Source of the DNA: JAUVUV01 sp964548275
GTDB taxonomy: Bacteria > Gemmatimonadota > Glassbacteria > GWA2-58-10
Reading direction: 5' to 3'
Assembly (NCBI GenBank): GCA_964548275.1
Contig: CAZJQI010000022.1
Span: forward strand, 1 to 62,581
Length of the DNA stretch: 62,581 bases
The notes below the pieces were generated by a model. It was not told the DNA's origin. It saw only the letters and a list, made by a program, of their open reading frames with translations, and did not search any database. Within the stretch, counting starts at the first letter, position 1. Every line of letters begins with the position of its first letter. Position numbers and translations under genes: made by a program. Below are positions 8,359 to 16,865 of the stretch, in pieces.

Positions 8359-8364
8359 CTAAAT

Positions 8365-8406
8365 AAAAACCCGGCTGCTTTGAGAATGCAACCGGGTTTT
8401 TAATTT
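8365..8406. terminator. Bidirectional intrinsic terminator
   Basis: A stem of AAACCCGG/CCGGGTTT with inner TGC/GCA pairs is flanked by A-rich DNA on the left and T-rich DNA on the right. It serves the converging helicase (+) and RlmI-type (-) genes. Confidence 0.85.
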
Positions 8407-8426
8407 TTTACTTAAAAAAGACGGGT

Positions 8427-9608
8427 TTACAGCGCGTGAAGAAGAAAGCCTTTAAGATATTCGCCCTCCGGGTGGTAGAGGCTTACCGGATGGTCAGGTC
8501 CGGCTCCCAGATGAGCCAACACTCTCACCTCTCTCCCAACTTCGTGTGCAGCAGAGAATGCAATCTGCTGGAAGAGGCGCTTTCCAACATGGCCTGAGCA
8601 GGAAAAGGTGAACATTACTCCCCCGGCGGCCAGCCTTGATAACCCGAGACGGTTGATATCCTTGTAAGCCCGGCTTGCTTTCCTCACGTGCGAACTTCTC
8701 CTGGCAAGCGGAGGAGGGTCGATCACTATCAGATCGAATTCCTCGTTGCATTTGCGCAGGTAGTCGAAGGCATCGGATATTACCAGCGGATGATCTTTGG
8801 CTGAGAGACCGTTTGCCGCAAGGTTTTCCTCAGCCAGGGCAATCGCCTTTTCGCTTGAATCCACGCTCACCACACTCGAGGCCCCGGCCTGGGCTAAATA
8901 GACTGCAAAGGCTCCGCTGTAGGAAAAAAGATTGAGGGCCCGGGCACCTTTGGTTGTCCAATGTGCGGCCAGGCGGCGGTTCTCCCGCTGATCCAGGTAA
9001 AACCCGGTTTTCTGGCCCTCCACTGGATCGACCAGGAAGCTGTGGCCGTACTCTGTGACTTCCACCCGTGAGCCGGGATCCTTGTGAAGAGCCTGCCTGA
9101 CCTCGCCCAGCCCCTCTTGGGTCCTTGCCGGCTCGGTCGAATTCTCGTAGATAAATGAAGGTTTAAACCGTTTCTTGAGCCAGCTGGCCAGTTTATCCCG
9201 CATCTGCTCGGCTCCGGCTGTGGTCAGCTCCACAACCAGGCCCTTTCCATAGCGGTCTACAATAATGCCCGGCAGACCGTCTCCCTCGGAATTGACTATC
9301 CGCAGGCAGTCTGTCTCCGGCGGCATGATCCGCTCTCGGAAAGTGGCTGCCTGTTCGAGACGCTCCCCAAGCAGTTCAGCTCCCCACTCTTCCCCTTGGC
9401 GCCTGCTGACCAGCCTGCAGATGATCTGGGACTCCGGGTTAAAATAGCCCGCGGCAAGCCATTCGCCCTCAGCGGAATACACATCGCACCGGCTGCCCGG
9501 CTCGGGTTCCTCCGGGCTGATACTTTCAACAGCCCCGCTGAAAATCCAGGGATGACCGTTCATTACCGGACGCTCGCGCCCTCGGCGCAGAGTCACTTTA
9601 ACATTCAT
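8427..9608 (-). CDS. rlmI: RlmI-type 23S rRNA (cytosine-C5) methyltransferase
   Basis: The 393-residue product has an N-terminal PUA domain (about 1-75, with GHPWIFSGAVE), a central domain with GQKTGFYLDQRENR, and a C-terminal Rossmann methyltransferase domain (LNLFSYSGAF, VIDPPPLARRSS, TFSCSGHV). The Cys in FSCS is the likely catalytic nucleophile. This is the YccW/RlmI layout, which methylates C1962 of 23S rRNA in E. coli. An ATG preceded by AGGAGAG marks the start. It lies 21 bp downstream of the sugar isomerase-like gene on the same strand and is probably cotranscribed. The exact target base is inferred from family membership. Confidence 0.88.
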   Translation of the reverse strand: MNVKVTLRRGRERPVMNGHPWIFSGAVESISPEEPEPGSRCDVYSAEGEWLAAGYFNPESQIICRLVSRRQGEEWGAELLGERLEQAATFRERIMPPETDCLRIVNSEGDGLPGIIVDRYGKGLVVELTTAGAEQMRDKLASWLKKRFKPSFIYENSTEPARTQEGLGEVRQALHKDPGSRVEVTEYGHSFLVDPVEGQKTGFYLDQRENRRLAAHWTTKGARALNLFSYSGAFAVYLAQAGASSVVSVDSSEKAIALAEENLAANGLSAKDHPLVISDAFDYLRKCNEEFDLIVIDPPPLARRSSHVRKASRAYKDINRLGLSRLAAGGVMFTFSCSGHVGKRLFQQIAFSAAHEVGREVRVLAHLGAGPDHPVSLYHPEGEYLKGFLLHAL

Positions 9609-9629
9609 CGTCTCTCCTGTCGGAATCCC

Positions 9630-10577
9630 TTAGGCGAAAAGTTCCTGAAGTTGCTTTATATACCTTGGTATCGCTACCAGCGGATCCTCCTTGGCCTCGT
9701 ATTCCAGGGCAACCCAGCCCTTGTAGTTGGCCTGGATCAGGATGTTCCTGAATCTTGCCAGATCAGCAGGCACGGGATTGCCGCTTTCATCTGCAACCTC
9801 GACTTTCACCTGCACGTTTACCGACCGCGGAGCGGCCATAGCGAGCTCCTCATAGGGATTCGTCCGGTAGTTTCCTGTATCAAGGTTTATGCCGAACCAG
9901 GGATGCTCGCCGACAGCGTCGCAGATCGCCAGGTGATCCTTGGCCCTGGCTGTGATTCCACCATGGTTTTCCAAACCGAGCACCACGCCTCTTTTTCCGG
10001 CATAATCGAGGCATTCCTTGATTCCATCCACCGCCCAGCCGATCGCTGTCTGAAGTTCCACTCCCTTGGGGGCGCGACCAGCGAAAATCCTGATATGCGG
10101 AGCGCTGAACTCCACTGCATGGTCAATCCATTTCTTGACATGCGCGATCTGCTCATCCCTTTCCGGCCCCAGAGGCAGGCAGAAATTGTTCCCCACCGCG
10201 GTTCCGCTGACTGTAACACCCTGGCGGAAGGCGTGAAGTTTCAGCTGGTGGAGATAGTTTTTGTCGAAGCCCTCCTTGAAATAGTACGAAGTCAGCTCTG
10301 TGCCGGGAAGGCCCATTTCAGCGCACCAGTCGATAAAGCCGAACAGGTCCATCTCATCCTTGGTCAGTGCATCACGCATCGAGTAGGCCGCCAGAGACAG
10401 GTTCATGTTCTTTGTCGGACTCTCTCCTCCCGACGTTTTCAGCGCCGCACTTTTCGGCTCAGAGGCCTTGCAGGTGGTAAATCCGGTCAGGGCTGCAGCA
10501 CCGGCAGCCAGGGCACCGGTTCTGATCATATCCCGCCTGGAGAAGCTGGGCTTTTCGGTTAAGGTATCTTTGTTCAT
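9630..10577 (-). CDS. Exported sugar phosphate isomerase/epimerase-like TIM barrel protein
   Basis: A 315-residue protein of the xylose isomerase-like TIM-barrel superfamily. The N-terminus carries a twin-arginine-type signal (SRRDMIRTGALAAGAAALTGF), so export in folded form is likely. Conserved barrel motifs include GLENHGG and GINLDTGNYRTNPYEE; their acidic and His residues usually coordinate a divalent metal. The substrate is probably a sugar or polyol but cannot be named. An ATG with AGGAGA upstream supports the start. Such exported family members usually belong to polysaccharide or inositol degradation, which fits the other secreted carbohydrate genes further along. Confidence 0.85.
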   Translation of the reverse strand: MNKDTLTEKPSFSRRDMIRTGALAAGAAALTGFTTCKASEPKSAALKTSGGESPTKNMNLSLAAYSMRDALTKDEMDLFGFIDWCAEMGLPGTELTSYYFKEGFDKNYLHQLKLHAFRQGVTVSGTAVGNNFCLPLGPERDEQIAHVKKWIDHAVEFSAPHIRIFAGRAPKGVELQTAIGWAVDGIKECLDYAGKRGVVLGLENHGGITARAKDHLAICDAVGEHPWFGINLDTGNYRTNPYEELAMAAPRSVNVQVKVEVADESGNPVPADLARFRNILIQANYKGWVALEYEAKEDPLVAIPRYIKQLQELFA

Positions 10578-10891
10578 GATAATCTCCTGTTACTGGTGGG
10601 TAAAAATATTTTTAGGGGAATGAATTTGGTCTTTAATTCAGTATTAGAATCCTACTAGATCGCTGCCGGAGTGTCAAGATTTCCATTATTCCTCACGCTT
10701 CTGAACTTGCTATTGCATGAATGTTAGAATATATTAAAACCCCCAGAATATGCTTTTCAGGGGCTGAAAAGCGCTTGCTTTCTCCAACAGGGAATTATTC
10801 TCCGGTTTGAAAATACTTGCCGGCGGCACGGGTAAATACCCTGTCACTTTTGAGGTACAATTTTACTTGTAATTTATATTAGGAGAACGAG
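10578..10891. other. Divergent intergenic region before the MttB-family gene
   Basis: No gene is visible in these 314 bp. An 8-bp perfect stem (GCTTTTCA/TGAAAAGC, loop GGGGC) lies at 10752-10772. AGGAGA immediately precedes the UUG of the next gene. I could not match a cobalamin or other known riboswitch core here. Confidence 0.5.
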
Positions 10892-12373
10892 TTGTCCAGA
10901 AGTTTCGGCAGAATAAAGCTGCTCACGGAACACGAGAAGCGGCTTCTGCACGATGGGGCACGGCTGATCCTCGAACAGGTGGGCATGAAAATCTACCACA
11001 AAGGAGCGCGCGAGTACCTTTACGCCTTCGGTTGCAAGGTGGATGAAGAGAGCCTCATGGTCAAATTCCCGGCCGCACTCGTGGAGGAATCTGTCGAACA
11101 AATGCGCCAGGATTTCCATAAAACCACAAGACAGGGTTTCAGGCAGGCCGTACGCTATACGGAGGCGAGTTATTTCAGCCGTGCCGAGGAACTGCACCAG
11201 GATTTCACGGTCAACGCGGGTGGATTCTGTGCCCTGGTCTATGACCCTGAGCGCAGGCGCCGCTATGCAAACATTCATGATGTACGCGACAGTTTTAAAC
11301 TGGTCAACGCACTGGATGAGATTACCTGGGCCGGCCTTCCTTGCTCGGACCAGGAAACCCCTTACCCACTGCGGCCTGTTAAAATGGCCGCCGAGCTGGT
11401 GAAATACACCACCAAAATCGGCGGGGTGGAAGCCTGGAGCGCGCAGGATGTGGCCTGGCTTGAAAAGATAGCCACCGTGGTGAGAGGCAGTAAGGAACGG
11501 CTGATGGCCGAACCATGCCTTGTCGGCTACGGGGAAAGCCGCAGTCCGCTTGCCCTGGATGAGAACATGGCCGAGATATTTATCGAGTATGTCAAGCGAG
11601 GTTTTCCCCAGTCCCTGGATACCATGCCCTCTGCAGGCACCACCGCCCCGGCCACCGGCGCGGGCACCCTCGCTCTCGGCCTGGCCGAAACCCTGGCCGG
11701 GCTGGTGCTCGGCTATGCAGTGAACCGGGATGCGGTTTTGAGCCTCGATTTCACCGGCAGCTATTGCGACATGAAAAGCCTCCTTTTCCCGTATGCTGGA
11801 GCGGATCGGATGCCCCTGCTGGGTGCCTGGGTTCAGATGCTGAAAGAATTCTACGGGATTACCTCAGGGATTCACGGTGGGAAAACCAATGCCTGTGAAC
11901 CCGGTTTCCAGGCGGGAATGGAAAAAGCGATGAGCACCCTTTTTCCCCTGATCTGCGGCGCCTCGGGAATCGGCACGATCGGCCAGCTCGAGTCCGGCAC
12001 CACGTTCAGTCCGGTACAGCTTGTGCTCGATTCAGAGGTCGTGCGATTTGTCAGAAGAAGCCTGGCCGGATTCGAGATCAACGAGGATACCCTGGCCCTG
12101 GATCTGATCGGCCGGGTGGGCCCTGAGGGAAATTATATTTCAGAGCCGCATACTGCGGATCATTTCCAGCGCGAGTTCTGGCTCAGCGATCTCACTGAGT
12201 GCCTGACGTGGGAATCCTACAGCAGGAAAAAAGTCAAAGGTATGGAACGGCTGGCCGAGGAAATGGTGCGGGAAATCATCGCCAGGCCTCTCGAGCCAGT
12301 GCTGGATCAGCACCAGATAGCCGAAATCGACAGGATCGTTGCAGCGTGCGAAAAAGAGCTGAAAGAGCGGTGA
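10892..12373 (+). CDS. MttB-family methyltransferase (non-pyrrolysine type)
   Basis: A 493-residue homologue of trimethylamine:corrinoid methyltransferase MttB. It is recognisable from LLHDGARLILEQVGMKIYHKGA at the N-terminus, GGVEAWSAQDV, DTMPSAGTTAPATGAGTLALG and TNACEPGFQAGMEK. There is no in-frame UAG, so it belongs to the branch lacking pyrrolysine. Characterised members of that branch demethylate glycine betaine and related quaternary amines onto a corrinoid protein. The UUG start has AGGAGA eight bases upstream. Neither the corrinoid protein nor its reactivase is in the window; a URO-D-family protein at 18502 could belong to the same chemistry. The substrate is unknown. Confidence 0.85.
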   Translation: MSRSFGRIKLLTEHEKRLLHDGARLILEQVGMKIYHKGAREYLYAFGCKVDEESLMVKFPAALVEESVEQMRQDFHKTTRQGFRQAVRYTEASYFSRAEELHQDFTVNAGGFCALVYDPERRRRYANIHDVRDSFKLVNALDEITWAGLPCSDQETPYPLRPVKMAAELVKYTTKIGGVEAWSAQDVAWLEKIATVVRGSKERLMAEPCLVGYGESRSPLALDENMAEIFIEYVKRGFPQSLDTMPSAGTTAPATGAGTLALGLAETLAGLVLGYAVNRDAVLSLDFTGSYCDMKSLLFPYAGADRMPLLGAWVQMLKEFYGITSGIHGGKTNACEPGFQAGMEKAMSTLFPLICGASGIGTIGQLESGTTFSPVQLVLDSEVVRFVRRSLAGFEINEDTLALDLIGRVGPEGNYISEPHTADHFQREFWLSDLTECLTWESYSRKKVKGMERLAEEMVREIIARPLEPVLDQHQIAEIDRIVAACEKELKER

Positions 12374-12400
12374 ATGTACGAAACAGCATTAGCAGTTGTT

Positions 12401-12526
12401 ATGAGCCGCTGGCTCACCCGGAAACAATGAAAATGTTTCATGTAGGGACACGGCGTGCCGTGTCCTTCAGTGGTTTTTACCGAAGCCATGGAGTAACGTA
12501 CCTTTGGTACATTATTTTCGGAGCAG
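12401..12526 (+). repeat. 126-bp hairpin-array direct repeat, copy 1
   Basis: A run of short hairpins: GAGCC/GGCTC, GAAACA/TGTTTC, GGACACGGC/GCCGTGTCC, GGTTT/AAGCC (one wobble pair) and GTACC/GGTAC. The same block recurs at 12611-12736 with a few differences, mostly in CGAAGCCATGGAGTAACG and just after it. The GGACACGGC palindrome links it to the GC palindrome family at 3428, 4272 and 23577. Confidence 0.88.
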
Positions 12527-12610
12527 CATTAGCAGCCTTGATACCGGGATATAAATATTGCCAAAATTTTTCCTTTAGTCTATTTTAATTTCTTTATTGG
12601 GCTAATCGTC

Positions 12611-12736
12611 ATGAGCCGCTGGCTCACCCGGAAACAATGAAAATGTTTCATGTAGGGACACGGCGTGCCGTGTCCTTCAGTGGTTTTTACCGAAACCATG
12701 GAATAACGCCTCTTTGGTACATTATTTTCGGAGCAG
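12611..12736 (+). repeat. 126-bp hairpin-array direct repeat, copy 2
   Basis: Second copy of 12401-12526, offset by 210 bp and ending 57 bp before metK. The GGTTT/AAACC hairpin is fully Watson-Crick here, whereas the final GTACC/GGTAC hairpin is disrupted. The intervening 84 bp are AT-rich and carry no gene. Confidence 0.88.
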
Positions 12737-12793
12737 ATTTGCAAATAAAAATTTGACGCGTTCCAACCACAATTCAGGAGAAGGACAGGTTTC

Positions 12794-14011
12794 ATGGCGG
12801 ATAAATTCGTATTCACATCTGAATCGGTGACTGAGGGACACCCGGACAAGATCTGCGATAAGATAAGCGACAGCGTCCTGGATGCGGCAAAGAGACTGGA
12901 CCCGGCTAACCGCGTGGCCTGCGAAGCGTTGGTCACAGAGGGACTGGCGGTAATCACCGGAGAGGTTTCCCGGAGTTGCATTGAAAACCTGGATTTCGAA
13001 AACATAGCGCGCGGGGCGATTCGCAGGATCGGCTACACTGAGCCTGGGATAGGATTCGACGCCAACGGGGTGAAGATCGATGTCCGGATGAAACCCCAGA
13101 GCGAGGATATATCGAAAGGTGTGGACGGCACAGGCCTGTTCAAGGAGCAGGGCGCAGGAGACCAGGGGATGATGTTCGGTTACGCCACCAATGAGGGAAA
13201 CCGAGTGGGGCTGAATGCCCGGTATATGCCGGTACCGATTTTCCTGGCGCACAGTCTGAGCAGGAAACTCGCCGAGGTCAGGAAAAATGGCATCCTGCCG
13301 AAACTCTACCCTGACGGCAAGACCCAGGTGTCGGTTGAATACGAGAACGGCAAGCCGGTGGCGATCCACAACGTGGTGGTCAGCAGCCATCACCGGAAAG
13401 ACTACTCACTTGCTGATGTGCGAGCCGATATCCTCGAGCAGGTGGTCATCCCGGTTCTGGTTCCAACCGGCCTGGCCGAGAAAGAAGACCTTCTCGCTGA
13501 AAAAGAAAGGGTGGAAAGCCGCACGGTTTTTATCAACCCCACAGGCGCTTTTTGCGTGGGTGGCCCCAAGGCGGATGCCGGGCTTACGGGGCGCAAGATT
13601 ATCGTGGACACCTACGGCGGCATGGGCCGCCACGGAGGAGGTGCTTTCAGCGGGAAAGACCCCTCCAAGGTGGACCGCAGCGCGGCCTACATGGCCCGCT
13701 GCGTGGCCAAAAATGTGGTCGCAGCCGGGCTGGCAGATGTCTGTGAGGTGGAAATCGCCTATGCAATTGGAGTGGCCGAGCCGGTCTCGGTCTATGTCAA
13801 CGCGATTAACAACATAGTGCCTGTGGAAAAAATCGCCAGGGCGGTGCGCGAGGTATTCCCGCTCAAACCGGCAGAGATTATCTCCGCTCTCGATCTTCTG
13901 CGTCCGATCTACGAGCCGACTGCCGCTTACGGGCATTTCGGCAGGACCGAGGAAACTTTCACCTGGGAGCGTACTGATAAGATCCAGGATCTGCTTTCGG
14001 CAATTGGTTAG
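12794..14011 (+). CDS. metK: S-adenosylmethionine synthetase
   Basis: This enzyme makes SAM from methionine and ATP. The 405-residue product has the family N-terminus (FTSESVTEGHPDKICDKISD), the loop motif GAGDQGMMFGYA and the phosphate-binding motif GGGAFSGKDPSKVDRSAAY. Length and motif order are normal. The ribosome site AGGAGAAGG lies 13 bp before the ATG. No SAM riboswitch is recognisable upstream; the leader is instead filled by the 126-bp repeats. metG follows after 87 bp on the same strand, so both methionine-using enzymes may share transcripts. Identification is secure. Confidence 0.97.
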   Translation: MADKFVFTSESVTEGHPDKICDKISDSVLDAAKRLDPANRVACEALVTEGLAVITGEVSRSCIENLDFENIARGAIRRIGYTEPGIGFDANGVKIDVRMKPQSEDISKGVDGTGLFKEQGAGDQGMMFGYATNEGNRVGLNARYMPVPIFLAHSLSRKLAEVRKNGILPKLYPDGKTQVSVEYENGKPVAIHNVVVSSHHRKDYSLADVRADILEQVVIPVLVPTGLAEKEDLLAEKERVESRTVFINPTGAFCVGGPKADAGLTGRKIIVDTYGGMGRHGGGAFSGKDPSKVDRSAAYMARCVAKNVVAAGLADVCEVEIAYAIGVAEPVSVYVNAINNIVPVEKIARAVREVFPLKPAEIISALDLLRPIYEPTAAYGHFGRTEETFTWERTDKIQDLLSAIG

Positions 14012-14098
14012 CTGATTTCATTTAACAGGATTTGAAAACTGACGTCCCGCACTCCTTACCTTAGCAGGGCGATATTCAAGGCGAGTGAGAAAATACTG

Positions 14099-16162
14099 AT
14101 GGACTCTCAGAAAATACTTGTGACCAGCGCTCTGCCATACGCCAACGGCCCCATTCACCTGGGACATCTGGCCGGGGCCTATCTGCCTGCGGATATTTTC
14201 GTCCGTTTCTGCAGGCTGATGGGCCGGGATGTCGTATATATCTGCGGCACGGATGAGCACGGTGTGCCGATTACTCTCACCGCGGACAGGGAGGGAAAAA
14301 CGCCTCAGGAGGTGGTGGATCACTGGTATGTCCATATCAGCGAAACATTCAGGCGCGCGGGGATCTCTTTCGACCATTTCAGCCGCACAAGCCTGCCCAT
14401 ACACCATGAAACCAGCCAGGACTTTTTTCTCAAAATATACAACAAGGGTTTGCTGACCAAAAAGAAAGAGAATCAGCTTTACGATGAAACCAGCCGCCGC
14501 TTCCTGCCTGACCGCTATGTGGTGGGTACCTGCTACCATTGCGGTTACGAGGAGTGCAGCGGCGACCAATGTGAAAACTGCGGCAAGCCGATCGACCCTC
14601 TTCTGCTGAAAAACCCCAAGAGCAAATTGACCGGCGAAACACCGGTGGTGAAAGAAACCGAACACTGGTACCTCCCGCTCGACCAGTTCCAGGACAAGCT
14701 CGCTGCCTGGCTTGCCGGTAAGAAACACTGGAAAGAAAATGTGCTGAATTTCTGCAACGGCCTGCTCAAGGAAGGGCTCAAGGAACGCGCGGTAACCCGC
14801 GACCTTCACTGGGGCATCCCTGTACCGCTGGGGGGTACGCAAGGAAAGGTACTTTATGTCTGGTTCGATGCGCCGATCGGCTATATCAGCTCGACCAGGG
14901 AATGGGCTGAGAAACAGGGCGATCCCGAACTTTGGAAAAAATACTGGTGGGACAGTGAAACCAGGCTGGTTCATTTTATCGGAAAAGATAATATCTTCTT
15001 TCATGCGCTGATGTTCCCGGCAATGCTCAAGGCCTACGGCAAATACGTGCTGCCTGAAAACGTGCCGGCCAACGAGTATCTGAACCTCGAGGGACTGAAA
15101 TTTTCCACCAGCCGCAATTTCGCAGTCTGGCTGCACGACTACCTGGACAGGTTCCATCCCGACCCCCTGCGCTACTATCTATGCGCCAACATGCCCGAGA
15201 CCCGGGACATGGATTTCAATCTCAAGGAGTTCCAGGCGCACAACAACAACGAGCTGGCAGACACGGTGGGCAATTTTATCAACCGCACGCTGACCTTTAT
15301 CCAACGCTATTTTGACAGCCGTATTCCTGAGCGCGGCCCTATCGGCGATCTCGACAGCCAGATGATCGAGCGTCTGGGCAAGATTGCCGGCCAGATCGGA
15401 GAACTGCTGGATACATTCCGGTTCCGCGCCGCTGTAGACACTTTCGGCGAGTTCTCCAGGTTCTGCAACAAGTATTTCAATGACAAGGCACCGTGGGAAA
15501 CCAGAAAAAGCAACCCGGAGGACTGCGCAGCCACTCTGAATCTCTGCTGCCAGGCAGTCTACGGCCTCTCTGTGGTCATGTGGCCGATCATGCCGTTCTC
15601 GGCGGAAAATCTTTGGGGTCAATTAGGTCTATCAAAAGATTGGAGAAAGCATCCCTGGAGAATTGATTTCACAAACAGTCTACCAGTAGGCCATAAGATC
15701 GGCCATGTCGAGGTGCTCTTTCCCAAGATCGAGGACCAGGCGATCCAGGCCCAGGAGGATTCTTACAAAGAAGGTGCAGCCCCTGCCGAAAAAGGTGATG
15801 AGAAAAAGGCCGAGATTGAACCGGAAATCGAGTTCAATGATTTTGTGAAGGTCGATATCCGGGTGGCCCTGGTAAAAGCGGCCGAAGCCGTGCCAAAGAG
15901 CAAGAAACTGCTCAAGCTCACCCTGGATTTGGGGCCGCTCGGCGAACGAACCGTGGCAGCCGGTATTGCAGAGCACTACCAGCCTGCCTCTCTTGTGGGC
16001 CGCAAGGTGCTGGCAGTAGTTAACCTCAAGCCGCGCAAGGTGATGGGCGTGACCAGCCAGGGAATGATCCTCGCCGCGGTTGAGGGGGAAGGAGCCAGCG
16101 AAAAGCTCTCCATGGCCACAATCGACAGCGTGGATCTCCCCCCTGGTACAAGGATAAGCTGA
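14099..16162 (+). CDS. metG: Methionyl-tRNA synthetase
   Basis: A 687-residue class I synthetase charging tRNA-Met. The HIGH motif is PIHLGHLAG near residue 22 and the KMSKS equivalent is LKFSTSRN. A zinc knuckle of the CxxC..CxxC kind (CYHCGYEECSGDQCENCG) sits in the connective peptide. The C-terminal 110 residues form an EMAP-II/Trbp111-like tRNA-binding domain (FVKVDIRVALVKAAEAVPKS..GMILAA), joined by a Glu/Lys-rich linker at about 555-578. The ATG start is preceded by a weak purine run. Length fits dimeric bacterial MetRS with the appended domain. No terminator is evident after the stop. Confidence 0.96.
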   Translation: MDSQKILVTSALPYANGPIHLGHLAGAYLPADIFVRFCRLMGRDVVYICGTDEHGVPITLTADREGKTPQEVVDHWYVHISETFRRAGISFDHFSRTSLPIHHETSQDFFLKIYNKGLLTKKKENQLYDETSRRFLPDRYVVGTCYHCGYEECSGDQCENCGKPIDPLLLKNPKSKLTGETPVVKETEHWYLPLDQFQDKLAAWLAGKKHWKENVLNFCNGLLKEGLKERAVTRDLHWGIPVPLGGTQGKVLYVWFDAPIGYISSTREWAEKQGDPELWKKYWWDSETRLVHFIGKDNIFFHALMFPAMLKAYGKYVLPENVPANEYLNLEGLKFSTSRNFAVWLHDYLDRFHPDPLRYYLCANMPETRDMDFNLKEFQAHNNNELADTVGNFINRTLTFIQRYFDSRIPERGPIGDLDSQMIERLGKIAGQIGELLDTFRFRAAVDTFGEFSRFCNKYFNDKAPWETRKSNPEDCAATLNLCCQAVYGLSVVMWPIMPFSAENLWGQLGLSKDWRKHPWRIDFTNSLPVGHKIGHVEVLFPKIEDQAIQAQEDSYKEGAAPAEKGDEKKAEIEPEIEFNDFVKVDIRVALVKAAEAVPKSKKLLKLTLDLGPLGERTVAAGIAEHYQPASLVGRKVLAVVNLKPRKVMGVTSQGMILAAVEGEGASEKLSMATIDSVDLPPGTRIS

Positions 16163-16272
16163 TCCATGCCCCTGTTCCACCCTTCTTGCATCCTGCCCTC
16201 TGTCTTCTTACATTCTCTAAGAAAAGTCAAACCCTTTTCTAACCGGAACCATCGTTAAAAGCAGAGCCTGAT

Positions 16273-16728
16273 ATGTGCAGATCAGAACGTGAAATCACCG
16301 ACAGGACGGAAATAGAGGAAATCATCCGCAAAGCCTCGATCTGCAGGCTTGCTCTCAGCGACAACGGCACTCCCTATATCGTACCGGTCTGTTTCGGATA
16401 CGAAAACGACACGCTCTATTTCCACTCCGCCACCGAGGGGCGCAAACTCGATATTCTGAAACGAAACAACAGGGTCTGTTTCGAGATGGATATCGAAACA
16501 AAACTGGTCATGGCAGAAAAGAGTTGCACCTGTGGAATGAAATACCGTTCCGTGATCGGTTTCGGCACCGCTTCGGTTGTGGAAGACCAGGCCGGGAAGC
16601 AAAAAGGCCTGGATGCGATCATACGCCAGTATTCCGGGCCGGAAGGCGATTACAGCCAGGAGGCGCTGAATCGAACAACCGTGATCAAAGTTGAAATCGA
16701 AAGTCTCACTGGCAAACAGGCTCTTTGA
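16273..16728 (+). CDS. Pyridoxamine 5'-phosphate oxidase-fold flavoprotein (NimA-like)
   Basis: A 151-residue split-barrel flavoprotein of the PNPOx-like group that includes NimA nitroimidazole-resistance proteins. Visible family features are the N-terminal helix REITDRTEIEEIIRKAS, the strand ICRLALSDNGTPYIVPVCFGYENDTLYFH, and GRKLDILKRNNRVCFEMD. It probably binds FMN or another flavin and reduces a small molecule; the substrate is unknown. The start is ATG. A strong terminator shared with the converging membrane gene follows, so it is likely monocistronic. Confidence 0.82.
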   Translation: MCRSEREITDRTEIEEIIRKASICRLALSDNGTPYIVPVCFGYENDTLYFHSATEGRKLDILKRNNRVCFEMDIETKLVMAEKSCTCGMKYRSVIGFGTASVVEDQAGKQKGLDAIIRQYSGPEGDYSQEALNRTTVIKVEIESLTGKQAL

Positions 16729-16783
16729 CTCAATTGTCTGCCTGGTATCAGTCCCTTGATGTGAATAATCTCAATTAAAAATA

Positions 16784-16823
16784 AATGACCGGCGTACTCT
16801 TACATTCCGCCGGTCATTATTTT
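16784..16823. terminator. Bidirectional intrinsic terminator
   Basis: An 11-bp perfect stem (AATGACCGGCG/CGCCGGTCATT, 13-nt loop) is followed by ATTTT on the plus strand and preceded by A-rich sequence. It lies between converging genes. Confidence 0.88.
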
Positions 16824-16865
16824 GTTCGCCGGGAATAAATCCCCTGCCCGAATATTTATATCCCC

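Noticed and set aside
9396..10562. 388-codon frame opposite the RlmI-type and isomerase-like genes
   Set aside because: Antisense shadow. It spans two well-supported genes and the gap between them and has no family features.
10892..12373. Pyrrolysine-containing MttB
   Set aside because: The frame has no internal UAG; it is the non-pyrrolysine form.
12401..12736. CRISPR array
   Set aside because: Only two 126-bp repeats made of hairpins, with no regular spacers and no cas genes. The window contains no CRISPR.
12374..12793. SAM riboswitch in front of metK
   Set aside because: I looked for the conserved SAM-I core and found only the 126-bp hairpin repeats.
14018..15157. 379-codon frame opposite metG
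   Set aside because: Antisense shadow; the metG frame carries all synthetase motifs.
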